From positions 3,534,001 through 3,598,000 of the forward strand of contig NZ_LT629799.1 in assembly GCF_900105785.1 (NCBI RefSeq): DNA of 64,000 bases, read 5' to 3'. Below the pieces are notes generated by a model. The model saw only the letters and a program-made list of their open reading frames with translations, had not been told where the DNA came from and made no database searches. Of the stretch, positions 47,436-56,514 are shown in pieces (the first letter of the stretch is position 1; each line of letters opens with the position of its first letter). The translations under genes were made by a program, and so were the position numbers. Origin of the DNA: Microlunatus sagamiharensis (GTDB lineage Bacteria; Actinomycetota; Actinomycetes; Propionibacteriales; Propionibacteriaceae).

Positions 47436-48779
47436 GTGACCGACGCCCCGTCCCCCTCCGACCCCCAGGCCCCCGGCACCGCGCCGGCGGCCGGGACGGG
47501 CGCGCCCCGGCGCGGGCTGTTCTCCCGGCGCCGTGCACTCGGGGTTGCCGGGGCGGGCGTCGCGGGGACCGCGGTCGGGCTGGCCGGAGGCATCGGCGTC
47601 GCGCGCGCCTCGACGGTGGAGACGCCCGCGCCGAGCGGGCCGAAGGTCTACGACTTCTACGGCGAGCACCAGGCGGGGATCACGACGCCGGCGCAGGACC
47701 GGCTGCACTTCGCCGCGTTCGACGTCACCACGACGGACCGCGCCGAGCTCGTCTCGCTGCTCCAGGACTGGACCGAGGCCGCGGCGCGGATGACCGCGGG
47801 CCAGGGCGCCGGCGAGTACGGACCGACGTCGGGCCCGTATGACGCGCCGCCGGACGACACCGGCGAGGCCATCGGGCTGCCGGCGTCGGGTCTCACGCTG
47901 ACCTTCGGCTTCGGCCCGTCGCTGTTCCGCGAGTCGGGGCGCGACCGCTTCGGCCTCGCCGCGCGCCAGCCCGCCGCGCTCAAGCGGCTGCCGCTCTTCC
48001 CCGGCGACAACCTCGACGAAGCCCGTTCGGACGGCGACCTCTGCGTGCAGGCCTGCGCCGACGACCCGCAGGTCGCCGTGCACGCCATCCGCAACCTCTC
48101 CCGGATCGCCTTCGGCCGCGCCGCCCTGCGCTGGTCGCAGCTCGGTTTCGGGCGCACGTCGTCCACCTCGACGAGCCAGGCCACAGCCCGGAACCTCTTC
48201 GGGTTCAAGGACGGCACCATGAACCTCAAGGCGGAGGACCCCGCCGGCGTCGGCGCCCACGTGTGGGTGCCCGGCGGCGCCGACCCGCGCGCGGGCTGGC
48301 TGACCGGCGGCTCCTACCTCGTCACCCGCCGCATCAGCATGACCATCGAGACCTGGGACCGCCAGCCGCTGAGCGAGCAGGAGCGGGTCGTCGGTCGGAC
48401 CAAGGCCGAGGGCGCCCCGCTGTCCGGCGGCGGCGAGTTCAGCCAGCCGGACTTCACCATGGCCGGTCGCGGCGACCAGCCGATGATCGCCACCGACGCG
48501 CACGTGCGGCTCGCCCACCCCGACAACAACAAGGGCGTGCAGCTGCTGCGCCGGGGCTACAACTTCGTCGACGGCTCGACCGGGCTCGGCCGGCTCGACG
48601 CGGGGCTGTTCTTCATGGCGTACGTGACCGACCCCCGCACGCACTACATCCCGATGCAGACCAAGCTCAGCAAGTCGGACGGCCTGCAGGAGTACCTCCA
48701 GCACACCGGCTCGGCGCTGTTCGCGGTGCCGCCGGGGGCCAAGCCGGGCGAGCACATCGGCCAGGCGCTCTTCGCCTAG
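47436..48779 (+). CDS. efeB: Dye-decolourising heme peroxidase EfeB, Tat-exported
   Basis: 447 residues from the GTG at 47436. A Tat-type signal is present (GLFSRRRALGVAGAGVAG). DyP-peroxidase motifs: FGFGPSLF, RIAFGRAALRW, NLFGFKDGTMN (GxxDG distal heme motif), and near the end RLAHPDNNKGVQLLRRGYNF with the proximal histidine. EfeB oxidises ferrous iron or removes iron from heme outside the cell for EfeUO. The stop codon TAG shares the CTAG tetranucleotide with the convergent gene's stop. Confidence 0.94.
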   Translation: MTDAPSPSDPQAPGTAPAAGTGAPRRGLFSRRRALGVAGAGVAGTAVGLAGGIGVARASTVETPAPSGPKVYDFYGEHQAGITTPAQDRLHFAAFDVTTTDRAELVSLLQDWTEAAARMTAGQGAGEYGPTSGPYDAPPDDTGEAIGLPASGLTLTFGFGPSLFRESGRDRFGLAARQPAALKRLPLFPGDNLDEARSDGDLCVQACADDPQVAVHAIRNLSRIAFGRAALRWSQLGFGRTSSTSTSQATARNLFGFKDGTMNLKAEDPAGVGAHVWVPGGADPRAGWLTGGSYLVTRRISMTIETWDRQPLSEQERVVGRTKAEGAPLSGGGEFSQPDFTMAGRGDQPMIATDAHVRLAHPDNNKGVQLLRRGYNFVDGSTGLGRLDAGLFFMAYVTDPRTHYIPMQTKLSKSDGLQEYLQHTGSALFAVPPGAKPGEHIGQALFA

Positions 48780-49390
48780 GACGCCCCGGTGCGTCCGTCA
48801 GGACCGTCGATGGTCGTCACCAGCCGCGTCAGCGACGGGCGGCGCAGCGTGGAGGAGAAGCCGAAGGTGACGGGCGGGTCCACGTCGGCCAGCCCGCCCA
48901 GGTCCTGACCCTGCCAGCGACCCGAGGCCGAGGTGACGGCGAACGCGTCGTACGCGCCGTAGGACTCCGTGCGCCCGCCGCCGGCCGAGCCGTGCGTCGT
49001 CACGCCGCGCAGCCGCGCCACGGGGGCCAGCAGCGCCAGCCAGCGCGGGTCGGTCGCCAGGCGCCGCGGGACCAGGCGCAGCAGCCCGCCGAGCAGCGTC
49101 CGGGCGCCGATCCCGACGTGCAGCTCGAGCCCGGGCGCGCTCACGACCCGGCTCGTCGGGCTCGTGGTCATGCGCACGGGACCGATGACGGTCTCGTCGA
49201 AGGAGTAGACCTCGCCGACCAGCGCGGCGTGCGCGTCGCCGGGCGCGAGCAGCACCCGGTGCCCGTCGGGCTCCTGGACCATCACGTCGGTGAAGCGGCC
49301 GAGCGGGCTGTCGTACCAGTCGCCGACGACGAACCGCGTGCCCGCAGTGGTGCCGACGCCGGTGATCTCGCCCGTGAAGCGCTGCCTCAC
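48776..49390 (-). CDS. Uncharacterised conserved actinobacterial protein
   Basis: 204 residues from the GTG at 49390, overlapping the SGNH gene's stop (GTGA). The predicted fold is beta-rich at the N-terminus (RFTGEITGVGTTAGTRFVVGDWYDSPLGRFTDVMVQEPDGHRVLLAP) with a second half ending in a strand-rich region (YGAYDAFAVTSASGRWQG). No recognised motif. The coupling with the SGNH hydrolase suggests a common role in lipid or ester metabolism, as a guess. It converges with efeB, sharing 4 bases, with no hairpin between. Confidence 0.6.
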   Translation of the reverse strand: MRQRFTGEITGVGTTAGTRFVVGDWYDSPLGRFTDVMVQEPDGHRVLLAPGDAHAALVGEVYSFDETVIGPVRMTTSPTSRVVSAPGLELHVGIGARTLLGGLLRLVPRRLATDPRWLALLAPVARLRGVTTHGSAGGGRTESYGAYDAFAVTSASGRWQGQDLGGLADVDPPVTFGFSSTLRRPSLTRLVTTIDGPDGRTGAS

Positions 49391-50214
49391 CGGTCGCTCT
49401 CGGCGAGCCTCGTGCCGGCGCCCTCGGTCCGTACCGAGGAGCGCGGGACCACCGTCGGCTCGGGCCGCTTGGCCGTAACGCCGAGCCCGTGCGGCACGTG
49501 GCGGACCGCCTTGCCCAGCCACGGGGAGAAGTGGTGCACGACCCAGTCGAGGTCGCCGGCGAGCGTGTCGCGCGCCGAGCGGGTCGGGGGGTCCTCCTCG
49601 AGCGGGTCGGACCAGCTCGCGTCGGAGCCCGGCAGCCCGAGGCCCCAGGCCAGGGCGGCGGCGATCCGGGCGTGGCCGAGCGCGCTGTTGTGCAGCCGGT
49701 CGGGGCACCACAGCCGGGGGTCCACCGCGACCGGGTAGGCCTCGAAGTCGACGAGCACCGCCCCGTGACGCAGCGCGGCCGAGCGCAGCAGCCGGTTGAG
49801 GCGGAAGACGCGGCCGCGGACGTGGCGCACGAGCGGGTTCACCGCGCCGGGGTCGACCATCGTGAAGGTCGCCAGCGTCGCCCCGCTCGTCGCCGCCCCC
49901 GCGAACAGGGCCTCCAGCTCGGCCTCGAGCGCCGCGAAGTCGCAGCGCACCGAGATGACGTCGTTGACGCCGGCGAAGACGGTCAGCAGGTCGGGCTGCA
50001 GCTCCAGCGCCCGCGGCAGCTGGGTCTCGCGGATCTCGCCGGCGTGCAGGCCGCGCACCGCGAGGTTGGCGTACTCCACCGGCTCGTCCTGGCTGTCGGC
50101 CACGTGCTGCGCCAGCCGGTCGGCCCACCCGCGGTAGCCGCCCGCGTCGTCGAGGTCCATCAGCCCCTCGGTCGAGGAGTCGCCGATCGCCACGTAACGC
50201 CGGAAGCCCGTCAC
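49387..50214 (-). CDS. SGNH/GDSL-family hydrolase
   Basis: 275 residues from the GTG at 50214 (VTGFRRYVAIGDSSTEG). Catalytic blocks: block I GDSS (Ser about residue 14), block II ANLAVRGL with the Gly of the oxyanion hole, block III FAGVNDV (Asn), block V DRLHNSALGH (Asp and His). This set defines SGNH esterases/lipases that hydrolyse acyl or acetyl esters. No signal peptide, so it is probably cytoplasmic. It is divergent from the sigma-like gene and coupled to the 204-residue gene. Confidence 0.88.
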   Translation of the reverse strand: MTGFRRYVAIGDSSTEGLMDLDDAGGYRGWADRLAQHVADSQDEPVEYANLAVRGLHAGEIRETQLPRALELQPDLLTVFAGVNDVISVRCDFAALEAELEALFAGAATSGATLATFTMVDPGAVNPLVRHVRGRVFRLNRLLRSAALRHGAVLVDFEAYPVAVDPRLWCPDRLHNSALGHARIAAALAWGLGLPGSDASWSDPLEEDPPTRSARDTLAGDLDWVVHHFSPWLGKAVRHVPHGLGVTAKRPEPTVVPRSSVRTEGAGTRLAESDR

Positions 50215-50314
50215 GCCCCGATTCTGCGACGCCCGAGCACGCTGCCTCGAGCCGGGGCATCGGCCGGGGCCGACGGCTCCGAATAGGCTCCGACGAGGGG
50301 GTGGCGCCGAGGCC

Positions 50315-51538
50315 ATGACCAGCCTGACGCGGGACCGCGACTACGCGACGTTCGTCGAGGACGAGCGGGCGCTGCTGCAGCGCTGCGCCTACCTGCTCGT
50401 GGGGCGCCGCGACGCGGCCGACGAGCTCGTCCAGGCCACCCTCGCCGACCTGTACGCCCGCTGGCGCCAGGTGCGGAACCCACGGCTGGTCGCGCTGCGG
50501 CTGCTCTACACGACCGACCTCGGCGCGCTGCCCGCGTGGTCGCTGCGCGCCCGCTTCGAGCTGGTCGACTCCCGGCCGGCCCACGAGCCGGTCGACCCGG
50601 TCGTGGGCATGCTCGGCCACCTGTCCGCCCGCCAGCGGATGGTCGTCGTGCTCGAGTGGGTGGCCCGCGTGCCCCGCGTCGAGATGGCCGCGGTGCTCGA
50701 CTCCTCGGCCGCGACCGTCGCCGACGTGGCGCGCGACGCCCGCGCGGCCCTGGTCCGGCAGGCCCCCGAGCTCGCCGACGACGCCGTCCTGGTCGCCCGC
50801 CTCGACGCCGCGGTCCCCGCCGAGATGCGCGCGGTCCGCCGCTACGACGACCTGACCCACGGCCAGGAGCTCGTCCGGCGCCGCCGGCTCCGGCGCTCGG
50901 GGGTCGCCGCCGCGGCCCTCGTGCTGCTCGTGCTCGTCGTCACCCAGCTGCGGCCCGCGGCGCCGACCCCGGCGAGCGGTCCCGCCCCGAGCGTGCCGGT
51001 CGTGACCCCAACGGTGACCGTCACCCCGAGCCCGACGACGCCCTGCGACCGCACGCTGCGCACCTGCCAGGCGTCGCTGACCCGGGCCTGGCGGGCGACG
51101 GTCTTCGAGGTGGTCGCGACCTACCTCGACCCCGAGGGCACCTACTTCAACGCCTCCAGCTACTACGCCCGCGACGAGACCGACGACCTGTGGACCACCA
51201 AGCAGGGCGCGCTGGCGATGGAGGTCTTCAAGGTCGGCGACGGCGGCGGCTCGACCGAGGTCTACGTCCAGATCGCGACGAGCCGCGCGTACGCCCCCCG
51301 CTGCGGCGAGGCGACCGGCAACGCCTGCGCCTCGATCCGCTTCCTCGACGGCAACCGCTTCGTCCTCAGCGACGGGCTCGACACCAACGACGGGCTCGAG
51401 GGGCAGTACCGGCCCGAGGGAACGCAGGTCATCACCGTCGTCGCCCGCAACACCGCGTCCGGCCGCCCGCTCGACATCAGCCGCGCGGACGTCGTCCGGA
51501 TGCTGCAGGACGACCGCCTGCGCCTGCCCACTCTCTAG
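50315..51538 (+). CDS. Sigma-70-like domain protein fused to a membrane-anchored extracellular domain
   Basis: 407 residues from the ATG at 50315. Residues about 10-75 resemble sigma region 2 (YATFVEDERALLQRCAYLLVGRRDAADELVQATLADLYARW). Residues about 95-150 resemble region 4 (LSARQRMVVVLEWVARVPRVEMAAVLDSSAATVADVARDARAAL). One transmembrane helix (GVAAAALVLLVLVVTQL, about 194-210) follows, then a Pro/Thr-rich linker and a 165-residue extracellular domain with cysteines (CDRTLRTC, CGEATGNAC). A sigma factor that is a membrane protein is unusual. It may be a one-component signal receptor or a degenerate regulator. Confidence 0.7.
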   Translation: MTSLTRDRDYATFVEDERALLQRCAYLLVGRRDAADELVQATLADLYARWRQVRNPRLVALRLLYTTDLGALPAWSLRARFELVDSRPAHEPVDPVVGMLGHLSARQRMVVVLEWVARVPRVEMAAVLDSSAATVADVARDARAALVRQAPELADDAVLVARLDAAVPAEMRAVRRYDDLTHGQELVRRRRLRRSGVAAAALVLLVLVVTQLRPAAPTPASGPAPSVPVVTPTVTVTPSPTTPCDRTLRTCQASLTRAWRATVFEVVATYLDPEGTYFNASSYYARDETDDLWTTKQGALAMEVFKVGDGGGSTEVYVQIATSRAYAPRCGEATGNACASIRFLDGNRFVLSDGLDTNDGLEGQYRPEGTQVITVVARNTASGRPLDISRADVVRMLQDDRLRLPTL

Positions 51539-51586
51539 GGGCGCTCGGGCGCCGGTCTCCCGTCAGTCGCCCGCCTCGCCCCGTCG

Positions 51587-51697
51587 TCAGTGGGCGCCCT
51601 GCTCCAGGTCCATGACGTGGGGGACGACGGCGACGAGGGCCACGACGACGACCCCGATCAGCGTCACGAGGGCCGTGGCCAGCTGCGTGATCTCCAT
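51587..51697 (-). CDS. 36-residue single-pass membrane peptide
   Basis: ATG at 51697 with a strong GGAGG ribosome site 4 bases upstream; stop TGA at 51587-51589. It encodes MEITQLATALVTLIGVVVVA followed by LVAVVPHVMDLEQGAH, one membrane helix with acidic ends. It is below the usual length cut-off for gene calling. It stands between the sigma-like gene and mmuM. Confidence 0.55.
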   Translation of the reverse strand: MEITQLATALVTLIGVVVVALVAVVPHVMDLEQGAH

Positions 51698-51787
51698 GTC
51701 CTCCAGGCTGCGTCGGCGCGGTGTGCCTCACATCAGCCCGCGGTGTGCGTCTGCTGTGCGCCGGCGGAGCGCGGGTCTGGACCCCGG

Positions 51788-52705
51788 TCAGACCGCGGTC
51801 GGAGCCGGGTGCCGTCCGATCGCCGCCGCGACCGCGCCGATCTCCTCCGGGCCCACCCGGCAGCAGCCGCCGACCAGCCGTGCGCCGGCCTCGACCCAGC
51901 TCGGCACGAGCCCGGCGACGGCGGTCCGGTCGCCCGTCCAGCGCCGCGCCGCGGCGTCCCAGCGCTCGCCGGCGTTGGGGTAGACGACGACGGGCTTGCC
52001 GCTCGTGCTCGCCGCGAGCGCGACCAGCTCCGGGGTGTCGGCGGGGTCGAGGCAGTTCACGCCGACGGCGATGACCTCGTCGACCTCGGCCGCCATCGCG
52101 AAGGCCTCGGCGACCGGCTCGCCGGCCCGGGTGCGGTCGCCGTCGCAGGTCATCGAGAGCCAGGCCGGCTTGGGCAGTCCGCGCACCTCGGCGAGCAGCG
52201 CCTCGGCCTCGGCGAGGCAGGGAACCGTCTCCAGGGCGAGGACGTCGGGGCCCACGTCGGCCAGCACCTGGATCCCGAACTTGTGCCAGCGTCGCAGCTG
52301 CGCGACGGTCAGCCCGTAGTCGCCGCGGTACTCCGACCCGTCGCCGAGCGCCGCGCCGTACGGGCCGACGCTCGCCGCCACCCACGCGTCGCCGTCGACC
52401 TCGTCGGCGGCCTGCCGGGCGATCCGCACGCTGCGGCGCAGCAGCCGGCTGATGTGGAGGCTGTCCTGGCCCACGCTGGCGAAGCCGCGCGAGGACACCT
52501 GGTACGACGCGGTGGTCGCGACCTGCGCACCCGCGGCGAAGAAGGCTCGGTGCGCGGCGAGGACCGCGTCGGGGTCGTCGGCGAGGACCTGCGCGGACCA
52601 GACCGAGGAGGAGAGGTCGCGGCCCTGGGCCTCGAGCTGCGTCGCGAGGCCGCCGTCGAGGACGACCGGGCCGTCGGCCATCGCCTCGGTGATCGTCCGT
52701 GCCAC
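51788..52705 (-). CDS. mmuM: Homocysteine S-methyltransferase (MmuM-like)
   Basis: 305 residues from the GTG at 52705. Motifs of the zinc-dependent homocysteine methyltransferase barrel: VVLDGGLATQLEAQGRDL, ATTASYQVSSRGF, ASVGPYGAALGDGSEYRGDYG, GVNCLDP (first zinc Cys) and VGGCCRVGPEEI (the two C-terminal zinc Cys). It transfers a methyl group from S-methylmethionine or SAM to homocysteine. Complete, usual length, no partner permease next to it. Confidence 0.92.
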   Translation of the reverse strand: MARTITEAMADGPVVLDGGLATQLEAQGRDLSSSVWSAQVLADDPDAVLAAHRAFFAAGAQVATTASYQVSSRGFASVGQDSLHISRLLRRSVRIARQAADEVDGDAWVAASVGPYGAALGDGSEYRGDYGLTVAQLRRWHKFGIQVLADVGPDVLALETVPCLAEAEALLAEVRGLPKPAWLSMTCDGDRTRAGEPVAEAFAMAAEVDEVIAVGVNCLDPADTPELVALAASTSGKPVVVYPNAGERWDAAARRWTGDRTAVAGLVPSWVEAGARLVGGCCRVGPEEIGAVAAAIGRHPAPTAV

Positions 52706-52803
52706 GCAGCCAGGGTAGGGCGGGCCCGCCCGCGGGTCGGCAGCGCACGACCCGCGGGGGCACCGCATACCGTTGACGACCCGACGCACCTGGAGGCCCG
52801 CCC

Positions 52804-53214
52804 ATGAGCCCGTACGCCCGTCCCGTCAGCCGCCGCACCGTCCTCGGCGCCACCGGTCTCGCCGCCGCTGCCCTCGGTGGGCTCGCCGCCTGCGGCGGGG
52901 GTCCGGACGCGTCGGGTGCAGGTTCCGCGGCGCCGGTCACCGCCAAGACCAGCGACATCGAGGTCGGCGGCGGCAAGGTCTTCGCCGACGCCCAGGCCGT
53001 CGTGACCCAGCCGACGGCGGGCCAGTTCAAGGCCTTCTCCTCGATCTGCACGCACGCCGGCTGCCCCGTCGCCGACGTGACGGACACGATCAACTGCAAC
53101 TGCCACGGCAGCAAGTTCTCCATCACCGACGGCTCGGTGGTCAACGGCCCGGCGACCCAGCCCCTCGCGGCCCGCACCGCCACCGTCTCGGGCGACTCCG
53201 TCTCGGTCGCCTAG
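52804..53214 (+). CDS. Rieske (2Fe-2S) lipoprotein
   Basis: 136 residues from the ATG at 52804. The N-terminus VSRRTVLGATGLAAAALGGLAACG combines a twin-arginine motif with a lipobox, so it is likely a folded, lipid-anchored exported protein. The Rieske motifs are CTHAGC and CNCHGS, supplying two Cys and two His to the cluster. Stand-alone proteins of this kind carry electrons for uncharacterised partners; it is not linked to cytochrome bc genes here. Confidence 0.92.
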   Translation: MSPYARPVSRRTVLGATGLAAAALGGLAACGGGPDASGAGSAAPVTAKTSDIEVGGGKVFADAQAVVTQPTAGQFKAFSSICTHAGCPVADVTDTINCNCHGSKFSITDGSVVNGPATQPLAARTATVSGDSVSVA

Positions 53215-53609
53215 CCCGGAGCCTGCCCGTCGGACGGGTCCAGCCGCCGCAGCCGCTCTCCCGTGGTCGGGCCGTCTTCGCCGACGGCCGGGTCACGCCA
53301 GGGCGCGCCCGCGGTGAGCCACGCCTCCCCGGAACCGGGCTACCCCGGAAGGCGAGGAGTCCTGGTAGGCCCGCTCCACGCCGCAGCACGGGCAACGCGA
53401 ACGTCGGGGTGCGCCGTCCGGGTCCCAGGGCGGTTCGGCATCCCGCAAGCACGAGCCCCCGGCCGGCCGAGCTGCTGCGAAGGCCTCCACGCGAGGGCAC
53501 GAGGTACGAGGAGACCGCTCGTCGCCATCGTTCTTGGGCATATGGACCACCGGGTGGCACGAGAGGCACCCGGAGGAGGGTTCAGGCAGACCGCCGCCGC
53601 AGCCCTCGC
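53215..53609. other. 395-bp stretch without a supported gene
   Basis: Short open frames on both strands lack ribosome sites and protein-like composition. I see no hairpin or repeat of note. Confidence 0.5.
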
Positions 53610-54791
53610 CTACCGGTCCGGCGCAGGAGCGAGCCACGCCTGGGCGACGCGTCTTCCTGCCTGCTCGAGCAGCGAGGCAGCCATGGCCATGCTGCGTGCC
53701 GGGTCAGGCTCGACCTCCGACAAGGCGTAGACCTCGGCGAACCCGGTGTCGCCGGCCTGCGCGGGCGTCAGGTGGCTCCTGCCGGCGACCACGACGACCG
53801 GCGCGCCGTGCCGCCCGGCGGCTCGGGCCACGCCCACAGGTGCCTTTCCGCTGAGCGACTGCCCGTCCAGAGAGCCCTCCCCGGTGATCACGAGCTGCGC
53901 GTCGAGGAGGGCCTCGTGGAAGCCGACCAGGTCGAGGACCAGGTCGATCCCCGGGCGGACCTCGGCCCCGAGCAGGGCCAGTGCAGCGAACCCCGTGCCG
54001 CCGGCCGCACCGGCTCCGGGCTCGTCCGCCCACGGCACCCCGGTCGACCTGGTGACGTGGGTGGCCCAGACCCCGAGCGCCCGGTCGAGCGCCCGCACCT
54101 GCGCGGCGTCGGCACCCTTCTGCGGACCGAAGACGGCTGCCGCTCCCCGCTCGCCCAGCAGGGGGTGGTCGACGTCGCTCGCGACGACGACCTCGACGTG
54201 ATCGGTCCGGACGAACTCCCTGAGGTCGAGCTCCGCGAGTCTCGCGAGCTCGCCGCCCCCGCGTCCGAGCTCGCAGCCGTGCTCGTCGAGCAGACGTGCG
54301 CCGAGCGCCTGGACCATGCCCGCGCCGCCGTCGGTCGAGGCGCTTCCACCCAGCCCCAGCACGACCCGTTCGACGCCTGCCTCGAGCGCGTGCCGCAGGA
54401 GCTGTCCGACCCCGAACGTCGATGCCCTCGTCGGCGCGCGCAGGCCGTCGGGCAGACGATCCAGCCCGCCGGCCTTCGCCAGCTCGACGACCGCATCCCG
54501 GCCCCGACGGGCGTACGGAGCGAGCAGAGGTCCGCCGGTGGGTCCTTCCACCTCCACCTCGACCCTCGAGAACCCGGCGGCGAGTGCGGCCTCGACGGTG
54601 CCCTCCCCGCCGTCGGCGACCGGCATCTGCACCAGCGGCAGATCTGGTCGAACCTGCTCGATGCCCCGCGCGAGGGCCCGTGCGACGTCGGCCGCGGCCA
54701 GCGAGCCCTTGAACTTGTCGGGGGCGATGAGAACCGCGAGCCTGGTCCCCGACGGCGCGGTGAGCCGCGGCGACCTTCCGGGGGTCGTCAC
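53610..54791 (-). CDS. Glycerate kinase
   Basis: 393 residues from the GTG at 54791, overlapping the MaoC gene stop by 4 bases. Family motifs: LIAPDKFKGSLAAADVARAL, MPVADGGEGTVEAAL, VVLGLGGSASTDGGAGMVQALG, VASDVDHPLLGERGAAAVFGPQKGA and LVITGEGSLDGQSLSGKAPVGVA, as in the GarK/GlxK type that phosphorylates D-glycerate to 2-phosphoglycerate. It should feed the end product of the surrounding catabolic route into glycolysis. Confidence 0.93.
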   Translation of the reverse strand: MTTPGRSPRLTAPSGTRLAVLIAPDKFKGSLAAADVARALARGIEQVRPDLPLVQMPVADGGEGTVEAALAAGFSRVEVEVEGPTGGPLLAPYARRGRDAVVELAKAGGLDRLPDGLRAPTRASTFGVGQLLRHALEAGVERVVLGLGGSASTDGGAGMVQALGARLLDEHGCELGRGGGELARLAELDLREFVRTDHVEVVVASDVDHPLLGERGAAAVFGPQKGADAAQVRALDRALGVWATHVTRSTGVPWADEPGAGAAGGTGFAALALLGAEVRPGIDLVLDLVGFHEALLDAQLVITGEGSLDGQSLSGKAPVGVARAAGRHGAPVVVVAGRSHLTPAQAGDTGFAEVYALSEVEPDPARSMAMAASLLEQAGRRVAQAWLAPAPDR

Positions 54792-55261
54792 GCGCCGAGG
54801 TCGGCCGAAGGCTGGTCGACGTGCATGAGGATGGCCTTGCGCCCCGACTGGGTGACGGTCCCGTGCTGGTTCAGCACCCGCGCGGCGAAGGTGACGATCC
54901 CCTGGCTCGGGTCCTTGCGCCGCAGCCGTAGCTCGGCGACCTCGAACTCGACGTGGATGGTGTCGCCGAGCATGATCGGCGCGGAGAAGCTCCACTCCGA
55001 GAGGCCGAGGAACGCGATGGCGTTGCTGCCCAGGAGCCGGCCGCCGAGCATGAGCCCGTGGGCGAGCCCCAGCCCGAGGAGCCCGTGCGCGATCCTCCCC
55101 CCGAACTGCGACGCCCGGGCGAACTCGTCGTCGACGTGCATCGGGGAGAAGTCAGCGGTGAGGCCCGCGAAGGAGAGCACGTCGCTCTCGGTCACCGTCC
55201 GCCCGGGCGAGACGAAGCCCTGCCCGACCCGCAGGTCGCTCCAGGTGAGGTCGCTGGGCAC
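54788..55261 (-). CDS. MaoC-family (R)-hydratase
   Basis: 157 residues from the GTG at 55261. The hot-dog fold hydratase motif is FAGLTADFSPMHVDDEFARASQFGGRIAHGLLGLG, with the catalytic Asp and His (D...H of the MaoC hydratase 2 signature). These enzymes hydrate enoyl-CoA thioesters. It is divergent from the DUF993 gene, and the shared 88-base gap holds a LacI-type operator. It is coupled to the glycerate kinase gene downstream. Confidence 0.88.
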   Translation of the reverse strand: MPSDLTWSDLRVGQGFVSPGRTVTESDVLSFAGLTADFSPMHVDDEFARASQFGGRIAHGLLGLGLAHGLMLGGRLLGSNAIAFLGLSEWSFSAPIMLGDTIHVEFEVAELRLRRKDPSQGIVTFAARVLNQHGTVTQSGRKAILMHVDQPSADLGA

Positions 55262-55319
55262 TCGTTCTCCCTTCGTCGAGGCGCCGTCGTGGCGCCTCCG
55301 GGTGGTACCGATAGTCTAG

Positions 55320-55335
55320 AGGTAATCGCTTACCT
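55320..55335. promoter_or_regulatory. LacI-type operator AGGTAATCGCTTACCT
   Basis: AGGTAA and TTACCT inverted arms flank TCGC. The site is in the divergent promoter region of the MaoC and DUF993 genes, 14 bases before the latter's start. The exact reverse complement occurs at 63019-63034 before the enoyl-CoA hydratase gene. Confidence 0.8.
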
Positions 55336-55349
55336 GCACAGGAGCCGGC

Positions 55350-56513
55350 ATGCCTCTCACCCTTCCCGACCTCGACGGGGCCCCACGAGCCCTCGAGTGG
55401 CGACGTCCGGCAGAGCTGACGCCCGCGTCGGCGCCGCCCACCTCGCGCCGCGTCTTCGCGGCCGCGCACGTCGTGCCCGACCCCTGGCGGTCCTCGCGTG
55501 CGGGGACGTACGGCGGAGAGGCGGCGATCGACCTCGACACCACGCTCGCCCTGCGGCACCGGTTGTGGTCCTACGGCCTGGGGGTCGCGGAGGCCATGGA
55601 CACCGCGCAGCGGGGGATGGGGCTCCCGGCCGCGGCGGCGATGGAGCTCGCGCGCCGGACCATGGCCGACGACCCCCGGGGCGGCGCCGGGGTCGCGGTG
55701 GGCGTCACGACCGACGCGCTGACCAGCACCGCGCCCACGCTGCAGGAGGTGGCCGACGCCTACCGTCGCCAGGTCGCCGTGGTCGCCTCCGGCGGCGGCA
55801 CGCCGGTCGTCATGGCCAGCCGCCACCTGGCCCGGGTCGCGCAGACCCCGGCGGACTACCGCCTCGTCTACGACCAGGTCATCAGCGAGGCGCCGGGACC
55901 CGTGTTCCTGCACTGGCTGGGTCCCGCCTTCGACGACACGCTCGCCGGCTACTGGGGGACCACGGACACCGGGCAGGCCCTGGACACGGTCGTCGACCTC
56001 CTCCACGCCTGGCCCGGGCGCGTGCAGGGGATCAAGGTCTCCCTGCTCGACCCGGTCCTGGAGGTCAGGCTCCGGCAGCGCGCTCCCGAGGGGGTCGACG
56101 TCTTCACCGGCGACGACTTCCACTACACCGACATGATCGCCGGGGACGGCCGTACGCACTCGCACGCCCTGCTCGGGGCGTTCGCGGCGCTGGCGCCCTG
56201 GGCCTCGACGGCGTTCCGCCACCTCGACGCCGGCGACGAAGCCGCCTTCCGGGCGGTGCTCGAGCCCACCCAGGCCGTGAGCCGGGTGGTGTTCGAGGCG
56301 CCGACGCAGTTCTACAAGACCGGCATCGCCTGGCTGTCCTACCTCGACGGGCTCCAGCCGCACTTCCGCATGCTCGACGGTCTCGAGTCCGGCCGTTCGC
56401 TGCTCCACCTCGTCGAGGTGGTGCGCCGGGCCAACACGATCGGGTACTTCACCGACCCGGACCGGACCGAGGAGCGGCTCAGGTCGTTCCTGCGCGCCCA
56501 GGGCGTCGACTGA
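55350..56513 (+). CDS. DUF993 family protein (aldolase-like TIM barrel)
   Basis: 387 residues from the ATG at 55350 behind AGGAG. The start region (RRVFAAAHVVPDPW) and long TIM-barrel body (LALRHRLWSYGLGVAEAMDTAQRGMGL ... GIKVSLLD, FTGDDFHYTDMIAGDG) match the DUF993 family, related to dihydrodipicolinate synthase-type aldolases. An active-site lysine is plausible in GIKVSLLD (compare the Schiff-base Lys of that superfamily). The substrate is unknown. It forms an operon with the isomerase gene one base downstream. Confidence 0.85.
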   Translation: MPLTLPDLDGAPRALEWRRPAELTPASAPPTSRRVFAAAHVVPDPWRSSRAGTYGGEAAIDLDTTLALRHRLWSYGLGVAEAMDTAQRGMGLPAAAAMELARRTMADDPRGGAGVAVGVTTDALTSTAPTLQEVADAYRRQVAVVASGGGTPVVMASRHLARVAQTPADYRLVYDQVISEAPGPVFLHWLGPAFDDTLAGYWGTTDTGQALDTVVDLLHAWPGRVQGIKVSLLDPVLEVRLRQRAPEGVDVFTGDDFHYTDMIAGDGRTHSHALLGAFAALAPWASTAFRHLDAGDEAAFRAVLEPTQAVSRVVFEAPTQFYKTGIAWLSYLDGLQPHFRMLDGLESGRSLLHLVEVVRRANTIGYFTDPDRTEERLRSFLRAQGVD

Positions 56514-56514
56514 C

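Noticed and set aside
53293-53637. Cys-containing - strand frame (CPCCG, CLSCHP) between the Rieske and glycerate kinase genes
   Set aside because: No ribosome site, no protein-like composition overall and no family resemblance; treated as non-coding.
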